Made by a program: the position numbers and the translations under genes. Shown one piece after another: positions 36,600 through 44,410 of a stretch of 64,000 nt of DNA (positions within the stretch are counted from its first letter, which is position 1; the number at the start of each line of letters is the position of its first letter). Under the pieces are notes generated by a model. That model worked only from the letters and a program-made list of their open reading frames with translations, had not been told where the DNA came from and did no database searches. The stretch comes from Nitrospira sp. Its GTDB lineage: Bacteria > Nitrospirota > Nitrospiria > Nitrospirales > Nitrospiraceae. The stretch spans positions 248,001 through 312,000 of the forward strand of contig JARFXP010000001.1 in assembly GCA_029194675.1 (NCBI GenBank), in the 5' to 3' direction.

Positions 36600-37232
36600 A
36601 TGCAGAAAGATCGATTGGCGACGCTCATGATGGACATTGTTGTGAATCATCCAACCAAGCGCACGGCCCTCGACTTGGTCCATTCGAGGCTCAGTCCTTG
36701 GGCACAGGCCGAGTGGGACTGCGCAAGTGATGGCGTGTCCATCACCGAACGAGCATCGCGCCTTGGTCACTCGATTCGGGAACAGCGTCGCTGCGACGAG
36801 AGTCTGATCGAACACATCTTCGCTGCCCTCAATGGACGAACCTTCGTGGTCGTCGACGCCACCTATTGCTTCATGACGCAACGGATGCTGGACCGGAAGA
36901 CGGGACGCCGTATCCCTCCTGACGCGGTTCGGCGCTTTGCGTCACAACCTATCGCGAGTCTTCTCCTGAGCGCCCGCGCGCATCAGGATTTGAAACAGCG
37001 AGGCGTTCACACGATCGGCGATCTCCTGCCCTATGCCTATGAATGGTTATCACCGAAGCGCTTGGCACCAGGAAAACCGGTGATGACCGTCCGGCTTTCG
37101 GTCCGACGTTGTCTACGGATTCTCGGCGTGGAAATTGTCTTTCCCGAGATCAGACAGCGGGCAATCTATTGCCCGTGCTGTGCGCACACCGAGACGGATG
37201 TCATGAAGATCGTGGCCTTGGCGGGGGTGTGA
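36600..37232 (+). CDS. Protein with RNA-polymerase alpha-CTD-like domain and terminal zinc knuckle
   Basis: A 210-residue soluble protein. Residues about 118-178 closely follow the alpha-CTD helix-hairpin-helix fold: PIASLLLSARAHQDLKQRG, then VHTIGDLLP, then LAPGKPVM and LSVRRCLRILGVEI, where the Arg equivalent to R265 and the Gly equivalent to G296 of the E. coli domain are kept. The end has a short CPCC-type motif that may bind zinc. The N-terminal half is unrecognised. The ATG at 36600 has AGGAAAGGAAGG. It could bind DNA or a transcription factor. Confidence 0.7.
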   Translation: MQKDRLATLMMDIVVNHPTKRTALDLVHSRLSPWAQAEWDCASDGVSITERASRLGHSIREQRRCDESLIEHIFAALNGRTFVVVDATYCFMTQRMLDRKTGRRIPPDAVRRFASQPIASLLLSARAHQDLKQRGVHTIGDLLPYAYEWLSPKRLAPGKPVMTVRLSVRRCLRILGVEIVFPEIRQRAIYCPCCAHTETDVMKIVALAGV

Positions 37233-37541
37233 GGTAAGGTTAGGAAGATGCGGCCATGTAGATTTCCTACGAGGCGGTGAACAGAGCCTTATACCAATAT
37301 TTTTGAAGAACTATAAGAGATACCGGAAGACCTCGTGGATTAGTGAAAAACGCGGCGGAGTAACATCGCGGAGCGTAGGTCTTGGGAAATTACCGCAACG
37401 AAGGGAGCGAGCCTCTGACAATCTAAGCACTATGGGACGCGTTACAGGTCACAGACATATGCGCGTTAGGCGTTGTGCTCGGCCTCACCTCCGTCCGGAA
37501 AAAGCCCAGAGGGGGCTACGATTTTGGGAACGTCATGCCGT
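37233..37541. other. Intergenic region between the alpha-CTD-like gene and ardC
   Basis: This 309-base stretch lies between two convergent genes. I see nothing definite: no tRNA, repeat or strong terminator. It is the left part of the segment between the two related alpha-CTD-like sequences. Confidence 0.3.
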
Positions 37542-38468
37542 CTACCGCTGCACCGGTTGCTGCCGCCGATGCAGGAAGTCGGCGGCTCGTTGCGCGTGGG
37601 CTGCGGCGCGGAAGATCGCGCGCTTGTCGTTCTTCAGGACAGTGAGCCAGTGCGCGATATACGACGCGTGATCCTCGCGCGGCGTCAAGGACAGTTCGAG
37701 ATCGGCGCACAGGAAGGCCGCACCCAGCTCGGCGACGAGTTCTTCCTCGGCATAGCCTTCGTCTCCCCATTTGTTGCGCCCGAATTCACGGGCAAGACGC
37801 GAGGGGTGCTTCGTCCAGTGCGTAGATTCATGAGCAAGGGTCGCGTAGTAACTGCCGGCGTCGGTGAACGCCTCGAACGGCGGCATCTGGATGTAATCGG
37901 GCTCCTGCGCGTAATAAGCCCGCGTCCCGCCGTGCCGGATGTCGGCCTGGAGGCTGCCGAAAAAAGTTTCCGCGTGCTCGATGCGTCGTATCGGTGAAAA
38001 GCGTGGTTCCGGCTTGGCGTAGTAATGGGCGGGCAGGCCCACGATCTGCTCGACACTAAAGACCGTGTAGCCCTTCATGAAGTGGATTTCATGGTCGATT
38101 TCCTCGCCAGTTTCACCATCGGTTTCCTTGCGCGTGATGGAATTCGCATAAACGACCAGGGAGCCTTTCTCGCCCTTGCGGACATGCGCGTTCAGCTCCA
38201 AGGCTTGCTTAAATGTCATCCAGATGGGGGCCGCGAAGCCTCCGGCCACGGCAGCGCTCCATAACATCAGGATATTGATGCCGGAATAGGGCACGCCATT
38301 GTGCCGCAAGGGGCGAGTGATCTTGCCTGCGGCGTGTTCAGCGTTCCACGGCTTCACCCATGTACGGACGCCCCGTTCAAGATCAGCCACAATTCGGTCG
38401 GTGACGCAGGTATAGACGTCCTGCCGCGTGATCCCGTCTTTGTGATGGTTGCCGGTGCTGGCGTTCAT
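37542..38468 (-). CDS. ardC: ArdC-like antirestriction protein
   Basis: A 308-residue ArdC protein. The N-terminal single-strand DNA-binding domain spans about residues 10-140 (YTCVTDRIVADLERGVRTWVKPW onward), and the C-terminal domain has a zinc-metallopeptidase motif HESTHWTKHP (about residues 213-222) and EELVAELGAAF. Conjugative elements use it to protect incoming single-stranded DNA from restriction. The ATG at 38468 has AAAAGGAGGAC and a leader with a complementary sequence (38540-38550). It is convergent with the alpha-CTD-like gene and sits between its full and truncated copies. Confidence 0.9.
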   Translation of the reverse strand: MNASTGNHHKDGITRQDVYTCVTDRIVADLERGVRTWVKPWNAEHAAGKITRPLRHNGVPYSGINILMLWSAAVAGGFAAPIWMTFKQALELNAHVRKGEKGSLVVYANSITRKETDGETGEEIDHEIHFMKGYTVFSVEQIVGLPAHYYAKPEPRFSPIRRIEHAETFFGSLQADIRHGGTRAYYAQEPDYIQMPPFEAFTDAGSYYATLAHESTHWTKHPSRLAREFGRNKWGDEGYAEEELVAELGAAFLCADLELSLTPREDHASYIAHWLTVLKNDKRAIFRAAAHAQRAADFLHRRQQPVQR

Positions 38469-38550
38469 GATGTCCTCCTTTTCGATGTTGATGTTGGCTC
38501 TCTCACGAGAGCTGGAGAGCCAACTCAACCCGGCAGGAGAAAAGGAGGAC
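38469..38550 (-). promoter_or_regulatory. Folded leader of ardC with an anti-RBS segment
   Basis: The ribosome site region (38472-38482, GTCCTCCTTTT on the plus strand) is an exact 11-base complement of 38540-38550 (AAAAGGAGGAC). Between them a perfect 10-bp stem GTTGGCTCTC (38493-38502) / GAGAGCCAAC (38515-38524) with a 12-base loop forms. In mRNA, the upstream segment could pair with the Shine-Dalgarno sequence and block translation. The leader at 56572-56652 has the same plan with different bases. Confidence 0.7.
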
Positions 38551-38753
38551 GGCGCGAGCGGGGCGGCGGGCGTGCCGGAGGGACCGATTCGCACAGGGTC
38601 AACCGTGACAGAGCTGCTTCAGCTCTGGCGCGGCCTGTGCGGGACCGAAGGCTGATAAAGCCTGCCCGGCCCGCCGCGCATGAACGCTGACAGCCGGCCA
38701 GTCAGGGGATATGATAAAAAGCGACGAATGCTCGATCGCAGGGATGTGATTGC

Positions 38754-38933
38754 TTAGCACCGGGCAAACCGGGGATGAACGTGCGGCTTTCGGTCCGACG
38801 TTGTCTACGGATTCTCGGCGTGGAGATCGTCTTTCCCGAGATCAGACAGCGGGCGATCTGTTGCCCGTACTGTGCGCAGACCGAGACGGATGTCATGAAG
38901 ATTGTCGCGTTGGCCGACGTGCGAACTGAGTGA
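38754..38933 (+). pseudogene. Truncated paralogue of the alpha-CTD-like protein
   Basis: Sixty codons here, from LAPGKPGMNVRLSVRRCL to VALADVRTE, match the last third of the protein at 36600-37232 (bases 37062-37232), including the Cys-containing end. Most differences are synonymous, so this is a remnant of a diverged copy and not a recent tandem duplication. No start codon with a ribosome site precedes it. Confidence 0.8.
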
Positions 38934-39079
38934 AGAGGGATGCTTTTGTGGTTACTTCCAACAACGGTACTGAATGTGACCTGGCGAAAACACAACTCTT
39001 GGATATTGTGGGCGATCTGACACCTGCCAATCGCAGAACATTGTGCAGAAGTCAATGGTGAGCCATGCCTTACAATGTG

Positions 39080-39108
39080 TTGACACGTACGGCAGAGAGC
39101 CGTACACT
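39080..39108 (+). promoter_or_regulatory. Promoter-operator of the TacA-TacT pair
   Basis: TTGACA (39080-39085) and TACACT (39103-39108) with a 17-base spacer form a strong sigma-70 promoter. An inverted repeat GTACGGC (39087-39093) / GCCGTAC (39099-39105) fills the spacer and overlaps the -10, fitting autorepression by the antitoxin-toxin complex. The antitoxin ATG lies 22 bases downstream. Confidence 0.8.
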
Positions 39109-39129
39109 TGAAGCTTGGGAGGGCGAACA

Positions 39130-39447
39130 ATGGCAACAACCTCTGCAACACTGAATTCCTCTTCTGGGAAGACGGCCAGGTTGGAGGCACGTATCACGAA
39201 ACAGCAGAAAGCCTTTTTTCTGAGAGCGGCCCAATTGGCCGGGCTCTCCCTGACAGATTTCGTCGTCGCCTCTGCGCAAGAAAACGCCTCGCGAACCTTA
39301 CGTGATCATGATGCCATGGTTCTAGGTGACCGGGATCGTAAAGCGTTTGTCGCGGCGCTCTTAACTGCGCCTGAGCCATCCACGCGCCTACGAAAAGCCG
39401 TGCAGCGCTATAAAGCACGTCAGCAGCGCGGCACCAATGTCCGGTGA
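39130..39447 (+). CDS. tacA: DUF1778 antitoxin, TacA-type
   Basis: A 105-residue antitoxin. The N-terminal ribbon-helix-helix DNA-binding region (TARLEARITKQQKAFFLRAA, about residues 14-33, with LTDFVVASAQENA) is the DUF1778 signature. Its C-terminal region would bind the toxin. The ATG at 39130 follows GGGAGGG. The end overlaps the toxin start by 11 bases, so the two are co-translated. The promoter just upstream has a matching operator. Confidence 0.85.
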   Translation: MATTSATLNSSSGKTARLEARITKQQKAFFLRAAQLAGLSLTDFVVASAQENASRTLRDHDAMVLGDRDRKAFVAALLTAPEPSTRLRKAVQRYKARQQRGTNVR

Positions 39448-39961
39448 ACGTGATCTCATCGTCGAGCCGATAGGAAAGCACCACAACCGTGGCGATTTTT
39501 CGTGTGGCTATGACACGCTTGACCAGTATCTCAAGAAACAAGCCACACAAGATGCGCGGCGCATGGTCGCCGCGCCATTTATTCTCACCCGAGAGAGTGA
39601 TCGCAAAACAATCATTGGTTACTACACGCTCTCGGCTTTCGGCATTTCTCTCCAGGATTTACCGGACGAGGTTGTTAAAAAACTTCCAGCCTATCCGATC
39701 GTGCCAGTGACGCTCCTGGGACGCCTTGCCCTCGATCAGCGGTACAAGGGACAGGGGCTCGGGGAATTCCTGCTCATCGATGCGCTCAAGCGGGCGTTGA
39801 AGCAGTCGTCGCAGATTGCCGCTGCGGCCGTTGTAGTTGATGCAATTGACGAGAAGGCCGCCGGCTTCTACCGGCATTTTGAGTTCATAGACTTTCCAGA
39901 CAAGCCAGGACGGCTCTTTCTTCCGATGAAAACCATCGCCAATCTTTTCACGAGTGGTTAG
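39437..39961 (+). CDS. tacT: GNAT-family toxin, TacT-type
   Basis: A 174-residue GNAT acetyltransferase toxin. The acetyl-CoA-binding loop is LDQRYKGQGLGEFL (about residues 97-110), and the start HHNRGDFSCGYDTLDQYLKKQA is typical of TacT/AtaT-like toxins, which acetylate aminoacyl-tRNA and stop translation. It overlaps its antitoxin gene by 11 bases. The fold and partner make the assignment firm; which tRNA it hits is unknown. Confidence 0.88.
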   Translation: MSGERDLIVEPIGKHHNRGDFSCGYDTLDQYLKKQATQDARRMVAAPFILTRESDRKTIIGYYTLSAFGISLQDLPDEVVKKLPAYPIVPVTLLGRLALDQRYKGQGLGEFLLIDALKRALKQSSQIAAAAVVVDAIDEKAAGFYRHFEFIDFPDKPGRLFLPMKTIANLFTSG

Positions 39962-40297
39962 GGGGCGCAGTTTTGGGAGTGAGCGCTGCGTGGTGGCCGG
40001 TCGTTTGGATGAAGTGTTGGTCGCCATGGTGCTTCATCCTTGTGTGACCCACCATAAATCTCTCATGGGAGGAGGAGAGGCACCGCGCAGGTCACAGAGG
40101 AAACAGGAGGCAGAGGCCGGAATCGGCAGACCGGAGAAGGAGAGCATCGGGAGTGACGATTTTACCGGCGCAAGCGATGCGCCTCACAGGTAAAAACGGT
40201 CGGCTGTTGCCGCTGGCGACCCAGAAGAACCCTATTAACTACCGTCTTGTCTAAGGAAAGGGTTTTGATGACCAATGCAAATGGGTGAGCTGATCTT
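39962..40297. other. Gene-poor spacer
   Basis: This 336-base gap between the TacT gene and a convergent small secreted protein gene has no recognisable gene, repeat or RNA. A purine-rich patch (about 40060-40145) has ribosome-site-like sequences but no plausible protein. Confidence 0.3.
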
Positions 40298-40720
40298 TCA
40301 CTGTCCTTCGATTCTCAATCCACGGCCATACGGATTGGTGGGGCTATCGGAGTGATAGGGACTGCCTGCGCCGTAAGGGTTGTTGATGGAGTCTGGCGAA
40401 AACCGCGACCCGTACCGGCCGTAGGGGTTGCTGGTTGAGTCAGGATCGTACGGATTGGCGGTCAACTTGCCGCGGTAATTTCCCTGCTGGTCGTAGAGCT
40501 TTGGTGCGTCGGTCGCGAAAGGATTCCTCGCCGATTGATTGCTGAACGGGCTGCCGTAAGGGCTGAAGGGATTGTTGATCCCGTTCGGCGCAAAGCGACT
40601 TCCCGCCCCGTACGGATTGGCCGTCGAGTTCTGTTCGTAAGGATTCGCGCTCAGTTCGCCGAGGTCTTTGGCGGAGGTGGAAAGAGGAACTAGAAGGAGC
40701 AAGAGGAAAAGCAGTGACAT
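40298..40720 (-). CDS. Secreted NPYG-repeat protein
   Basis: A 140-residue secreted protein with a signal peptide (residues 1-16) followed by a low-complexity region of about ten NPYG/NPF/SPYG-type units separated by short Ser/Asp/Gly linkers (for example NPYDPDSTSNPYGRYGSRFSP). It has no hydrophobic segments after the signal and should be periplasmic or outer-membrane-associated. GGAGGG precedes the ATG at 40720. Small proteins with this repeat occur in many Gram-negative bacteria, but I know of no assigned function. Confidence 0.75.
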   Translation of the reverse strand: MSLLFLLLLLVPLSTSAKDLGELSANPYEQNSTANPYGAGSRFAPNGINNPFSPYGSPFSNQSARNPFATDAPKLYDQQGNYRGKLTANPYDPDSTSNPYGRYGSRFSPDSINNPYGAGSPYHSDSPTNPYGRGLRIEGQ

Positions 40721-41126
40721 CGGACCCTCCTGCAAAAGAATCGACTTCCATCATGTTACTGCCCCAGAAGAGTACCGTGCAACCAGCGCCGGCAACACCT
40801 CAATCCTTCTCCGGACTAGCTCGTACGGCTCGATGCCGGGAACGTCCCTACCCTTCTCGCCTCCGTAGATGGAAGCTGTTATGTCATGTGGGGCGAGATA
40901 GCCCTACATGGGTGATCTAAATAATCCAAAATGTCCCCGCTTGTCACATGCAGTAAAACGAAGGAGTGAATGTGCACTCAGTCGGCAACTCTCGAAACCT
41001 GGTTCTACATGTTAGGCTGTGCCAATACTTAAGATACAAAAGCCTGACGCCACTACCCCACCCAGTTGTTTCACCAGCTGGCCAGCACCCCTGTACCCCT
41101 TGACAGTGCTTTTATTGACGTCCCGG
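40721..41126. other. Intergenic region before the defence operon end
   Basis: This 406-base gap separates the NPYG-repeat gene and the last gene of the defence operon, which is convergent from the other side of the gap's right edge. I see no gene or RNA, and no strong terminator hairpin with a T-tract. It is a likely boundary of the defence cassette. Confidence 0.3.
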
Positions 41127-41684
41127 CTAATTTCTCCCACGCCTCTTCTTCAGCTTGGTTTCATATTCTCGCCAAACATCTAGATGTATTTCATGCAAGG
41201 TAGTATGTTTGGAAGGCATGCCCCAAGCATCTGTGAGCCACTTAACATCTGTCTTATTTAACAAGTCCAGTTTTTCAAAGCCTAGCTCAGCATAGGTAAA
41301 TGGAAGGCTTTTCAATTTGTCACCGGGAATAGATTCGAGGACGTTATAGCCGGGCTCCTGAAGTACCGTGGAGAATGGAATAGAGAATGAATTTATGGCT
41401 GCAAGCCAATAAAGCAATGCCAGCTCTTCATCATATTTGCTATCGCTCTTTTGTTTCTCACGTATTAGTGCTCTCGTAGCAACTGCTGCCTCTCGGAAAG
41501 AGGCCGGCAACGGCAAATTTTGTAAGGCCAGTTGAAGCCTCTTTAAGGGCTCACCCTTAAGCTGCTTGATTCTATCAGCCCAGAATTGTCCGTCACGTAA
41601 TTCCACTGCATGGCGACTCCAGAAATCCACAGATCTCGCCTCAGCTTCTTCATCACTTTTTGTCTTATGCCAAGCGTCGGTCAA
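41127..41684 (-). CDS. Unknown protein, last gene of the defence operon
   Basis: A 185-residue soluble protein with mostly alpha-helical character and no motif that I recognise. It contains a charged N terminus, a central hydrophobic patch (ELALLYWLAAINSFSIPFS, about residues 87-105) and a basic C-terminal tail (KLKKRRGRN). It is 53 bases downstream of the res gene on the same strand, so it is probably part of the same operon, and its product may bind or control the restriction complex. Not a known antitoxin or immunity family as far as I can tell. Confidence 0.62.
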   Translation of the reverse strand: MTDAWHKTKSDEEAEARSVDFWSRHAVELRDGQFWADRIKQLKGEPLKRLQLALQNLPLPASFREAAVATRALIREKQKSDSKYDEELALLYWLAAINSFSIPFSTVLQEPGYNVLESIPGDKLKSLPFTYAELGFEKLDLLNKTDVKWLTDAWGMPSKHTTLHEIHLDVWREYETKLKKRRGRN

Positions 41685-41737
41685 AGTGTTGTCCTCAGTA
41701 CCGTTAGACGGACCAGAAACATCGTAGGACGTGGTCT

Positions 41738-44410
41738 TCAGCCCATGATGAACTGCTTCACCAATCCTGCCAGCATCATGTTCTCAGCAATCACGTCGTG
41801 CGGGATCAGGACATACTTCCAGGGTTTGCCCCCATTGCTGAGAGCATGAGTCGTGGCGCGGCTACACCAGAGAACTGCGGCGTCTTTCTTGGCTAACACT
41901 TCTGGTGAGGTCAGTTCGTTCTTGGCTTTGGGTTCCAGCATATAAATGCAATCTGCTGTTTCGGCCACGAAGTCTGGCTGATAATCATGCAGAGTTACGC
42001 CTTGCTTATAGGAGATTTGGAATTGTCCTGAAGCGGGTCGAAACCACTTTTGCGAGTCCCGGTCAAGAATGACGGCTAAACGCCGTTCGGTATCGGAGTC
42101 GAACTTCTGGATAGAGTACAGGCTTCGCTGAAATCCCCCGAAGAGCTTCTGTCCGATCCGAGCCCGATCCTCGACGGTTTGCCGGAAGTCCTGGATCGGC
42201 TCACCCTCTTTGGCCGTATAAGCGCTTGGCTTTAGGTCGGTAAAGCCTTTGCTGACGATCACATCGTAGCCTGCTGTCTTCTCCCATTGCTTGGCCTGCA
42301 TCTGTGCGTGAACGAAAGCGGCCAGTTGCTTCTGATGGTAAATCAGGACATTTTTGGTGTCGTCCTCTGAGAGATACGACCGGAGATGGGTGATCAACTG
42401 GCCGGCCAAGTCGTACAACAAATCGGCATGGTCATCGTACGAAATGTCATCGAAGTCGACGAGGCCCCGGACCACATAATCTTCCAGCCGTTGCTCCGGC
42501 TGCATCTGACCACCAGCGCTTAACATCTCTTGATGATTAGTCCGAAGATGCTGGATGAGCAAATCTCGCTCAACTGGTTGGTAACGGATGCTTGAGCAGT
42601 CCAGGGTAAATGGATGGAAGCCTGTCGTGACATCTCCCTTTGGAACTACGAGGATGCGGGGAATGTCGATGGTCTGTTGCACCACCAGTTGCGCGGTCTT
42701 TTGAACCACTGCCGCAATGTCTGGTACAGTCGTCATGCCAGGCAATCCCTGCTGGCTTGGTAAGGCAACCTTTTTAACCTCTTCAACAATCTTAGCCTGA
42801 ACGTCAGGCTTAAGTAGGTCCTGAGAGGAAGGAAGGCTCTCGTACTTCTGAATTTCTTTGTAGGCAGCCTGAGCGATGCCTCGCTCAACTTCTCCTGCAA
42901 ATATCCTCGGAGCTTGGCCAGCGTCTGAGAGTGGTCCGCTCAGGGAAGCCCCATGTAGTTCTTCCTCAATCTTGGACTTGGCGACAACCGTCCGGGTCTT
43001 CTGTAGATCAGTCGCCGGGTCGAGCATGACTTGGGTCAGCCGTATCGCCGATCCCGGCTTATTGGCCTCGTCAACAATCTCTTGGAACCGGTCATGCGCG
43101 ATAATGTTGAGCCGATCTACTGTCGCGACTCCAGTACGGCGGCCATAGGGCAGGCGGAGACCTCGGCCAATCGATTGTTCAATCAACGTTCGAGCATTGG
43201 CAGCGCGGAGAGGGACGATCGTATAGAGATTCGTCACATCCCAGCCTTCTTTCAGCATGTTCACGTGAATGACAATCTCAGTCGGCTCATCCGGGCTTTC
43301 CACGGCGAGGAGGCGTTGGACCATTTCGTCTTCTTCTGCACCGGTCTTACTGGAGTCAACCTGGATCACCTTGTCCTTGTATCGACCCTCAAAAATGGAT
43401 TGAAACTGCTGCATCAACTGCCCAGCGTGGGTCGTATCACGGGCGATGATCAGCATGAAGGGCTTCACCCTTCGTTGTTCGGTCTGGCGAGCGTAGGTTT
43501 CCAATTCAACCTTCGTGTTCTCATGAACGCGGACACCATCTTCGAGCTTAATCTTTTCGAGCTCAGCCGGGCCAAGTTGACCAGGATTGAAATTCTTCTG
43601 GGTGACGACGGCAGGTTCTTTCACGAAGCCATCAGCCATCGCTCTGGCTAAAGGATAGTCATAGATAACGTTCTTGAAAGGAACGGGCCCTTTAGCAGAC
43701 TCCACGAACGGCGTAGCAGTCAGCTCCAAGCCTAGAACCGGATTCAACTCATTGATCGCCTTCACGCCAGCGGACGCTCGATACCGATGGGATTCGTCCA
43801 TGATCAGAACTAGATCGTCGAGACCGGCTAGGTATTCGAAATAACTCTGGCCTATGTACTCCGAGAGACGTCTGATCCTTGGTGCCTTTCCACCCCGGAC
43901 TTCCGAATTGATCTTCGAGATATTGAAGATGTTGACGTGAACCTCTTGGCCAAACCCCGGCAACGACGTATGTCTGGCGGCTACCCCTGACTCATAGTTA
44001 TCTCCGGTGATGATCGTCGGCGGTTCCGTCGCAAATTCGGCAATGCCAGTGAAGACATACTTCGGTGTGTTTGGGGTAAAGTCTGCGATCAACTTGTTAT
44101 AGATCGTGAGATTCGGCGCCAATACAAAGAAGTGATTGACGCCGTGCGCGAGGTGTAGGTAGCTGATAAACGCGCCCATCAGCCGGGTTTTCCCTACACC
44201 CGTCGCCAGGGCAAAGCAGAGGGACGGAAAGTCGCGTTCGAAGTCTGTGACGGTGGTGAACTCACCTTTGATGGCGGCAAGTGCGGCAGTCAAATCAGCA
44301 TTTTTCTTAGGCGGAACGATCTCCGTGACACGGTCGAGAATTTCCAGGGATTCTCGCTGCGGAGCTCGCAGACTCAGGCGACCGGCGATCGCATTGACAT
44401 GGCGATTCAT
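41738..44410 (-). CDS. Type III restriction endonuclease-type helicase-nuclease, Res subunit
   Basis: An 890-residue DEAD/DEAH helicase-nuclease. Motif I is ATGVGKTRLMGAF (about residues 68-80), motif II MDESHRY near residue 203, and motif VI IGRGLRLPYGRR near 420. The C terminus has a PD-(D/E)xK nuclease pattern: YQPDF at about 814 and MLEPKAK at about 828-834. Res subunits translocate on DNA and cut when two unmethylated sites meet. The ATG overlaps the mod stop by 4 bases. Confidence 0.9.
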   Translation of the reverse strand: MNRHVNAIAGRLSLRAPQRESLEILDRVTEIVPPKKNADLTAALAAIKGEFTTVTDFERDFPSLCFALATGVGKTRLMGAFISYLHLAHGVNHFFVLAPNLTIYNKLIADFTPNTPKYVFTGIAEFATEPPTIITGDNYESGVAARHTSLPGFGQEVHVNIFNISKINSEVRGGKAPRIRRLSEYIGQSYFEYLAGLDDLVLIMDESHRYRASAGVKAINELNPVLGLELTATPFVESAKGPVPFKNVIYDYPLARAMADGFVKEPAVVTQKNFNPGQLGPAELEKIKLEDGVRVHENTKVELETYARQTEQRRVKPFMLIIARDTTHAGQLMQQFQSIFEGRYKDKVIQVDSSKTGAEEDEMVQRLLAVESPDEPTEIVIHVNMLKEGWDVTNLYTIVPLRAANARTLIEQSIGRGLRLPYGRRTGVATVDRLNIIAHDRFQEIVDEANKPGSAIRLTQVMLDPATDLQKTRTVVAKSKIEEELHGASLSGPLSDAGQAPRIFAGEVERGIAQAAYKEIQKYESLPSSQDLLKPDVQAKIVEEVKKVALPSQQGLPGMTTVPDIAAVVQKTAQLVVQQTIDIPRILVVPKGDVTTGFHPFTLDCSSIRYQPVERDLLIQHLRTNHQEMLSAGGQMQPEQRLEDYVVRGLVDFDDISYDDHADLLYDLAGQLITHLRSYLSEDDTKNVLIYHQKQLAAFVHAQMQAKQWEKTAGYDVIVSKGFTDLKPSAYTAKEGEPIQDFRQTVEDRARIGQKLFGGFQRSLYSIQKFDSDTERRLAVILDRDSQKWFRPASGQFQISYKQGVTLHDYQPDFVAETADCIYMLEPKAKNELTSPEVLAKKDAAVLWCSRATTHALSNGGKPWKYVLIPHDVIAENMMLAGLVKQFIMG

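Noticed and set aside
39954..40193. Plus-strand frame after tacT
   Set aside because: Low-complexity, charged composition with no ribosome site at the start; not convincing.
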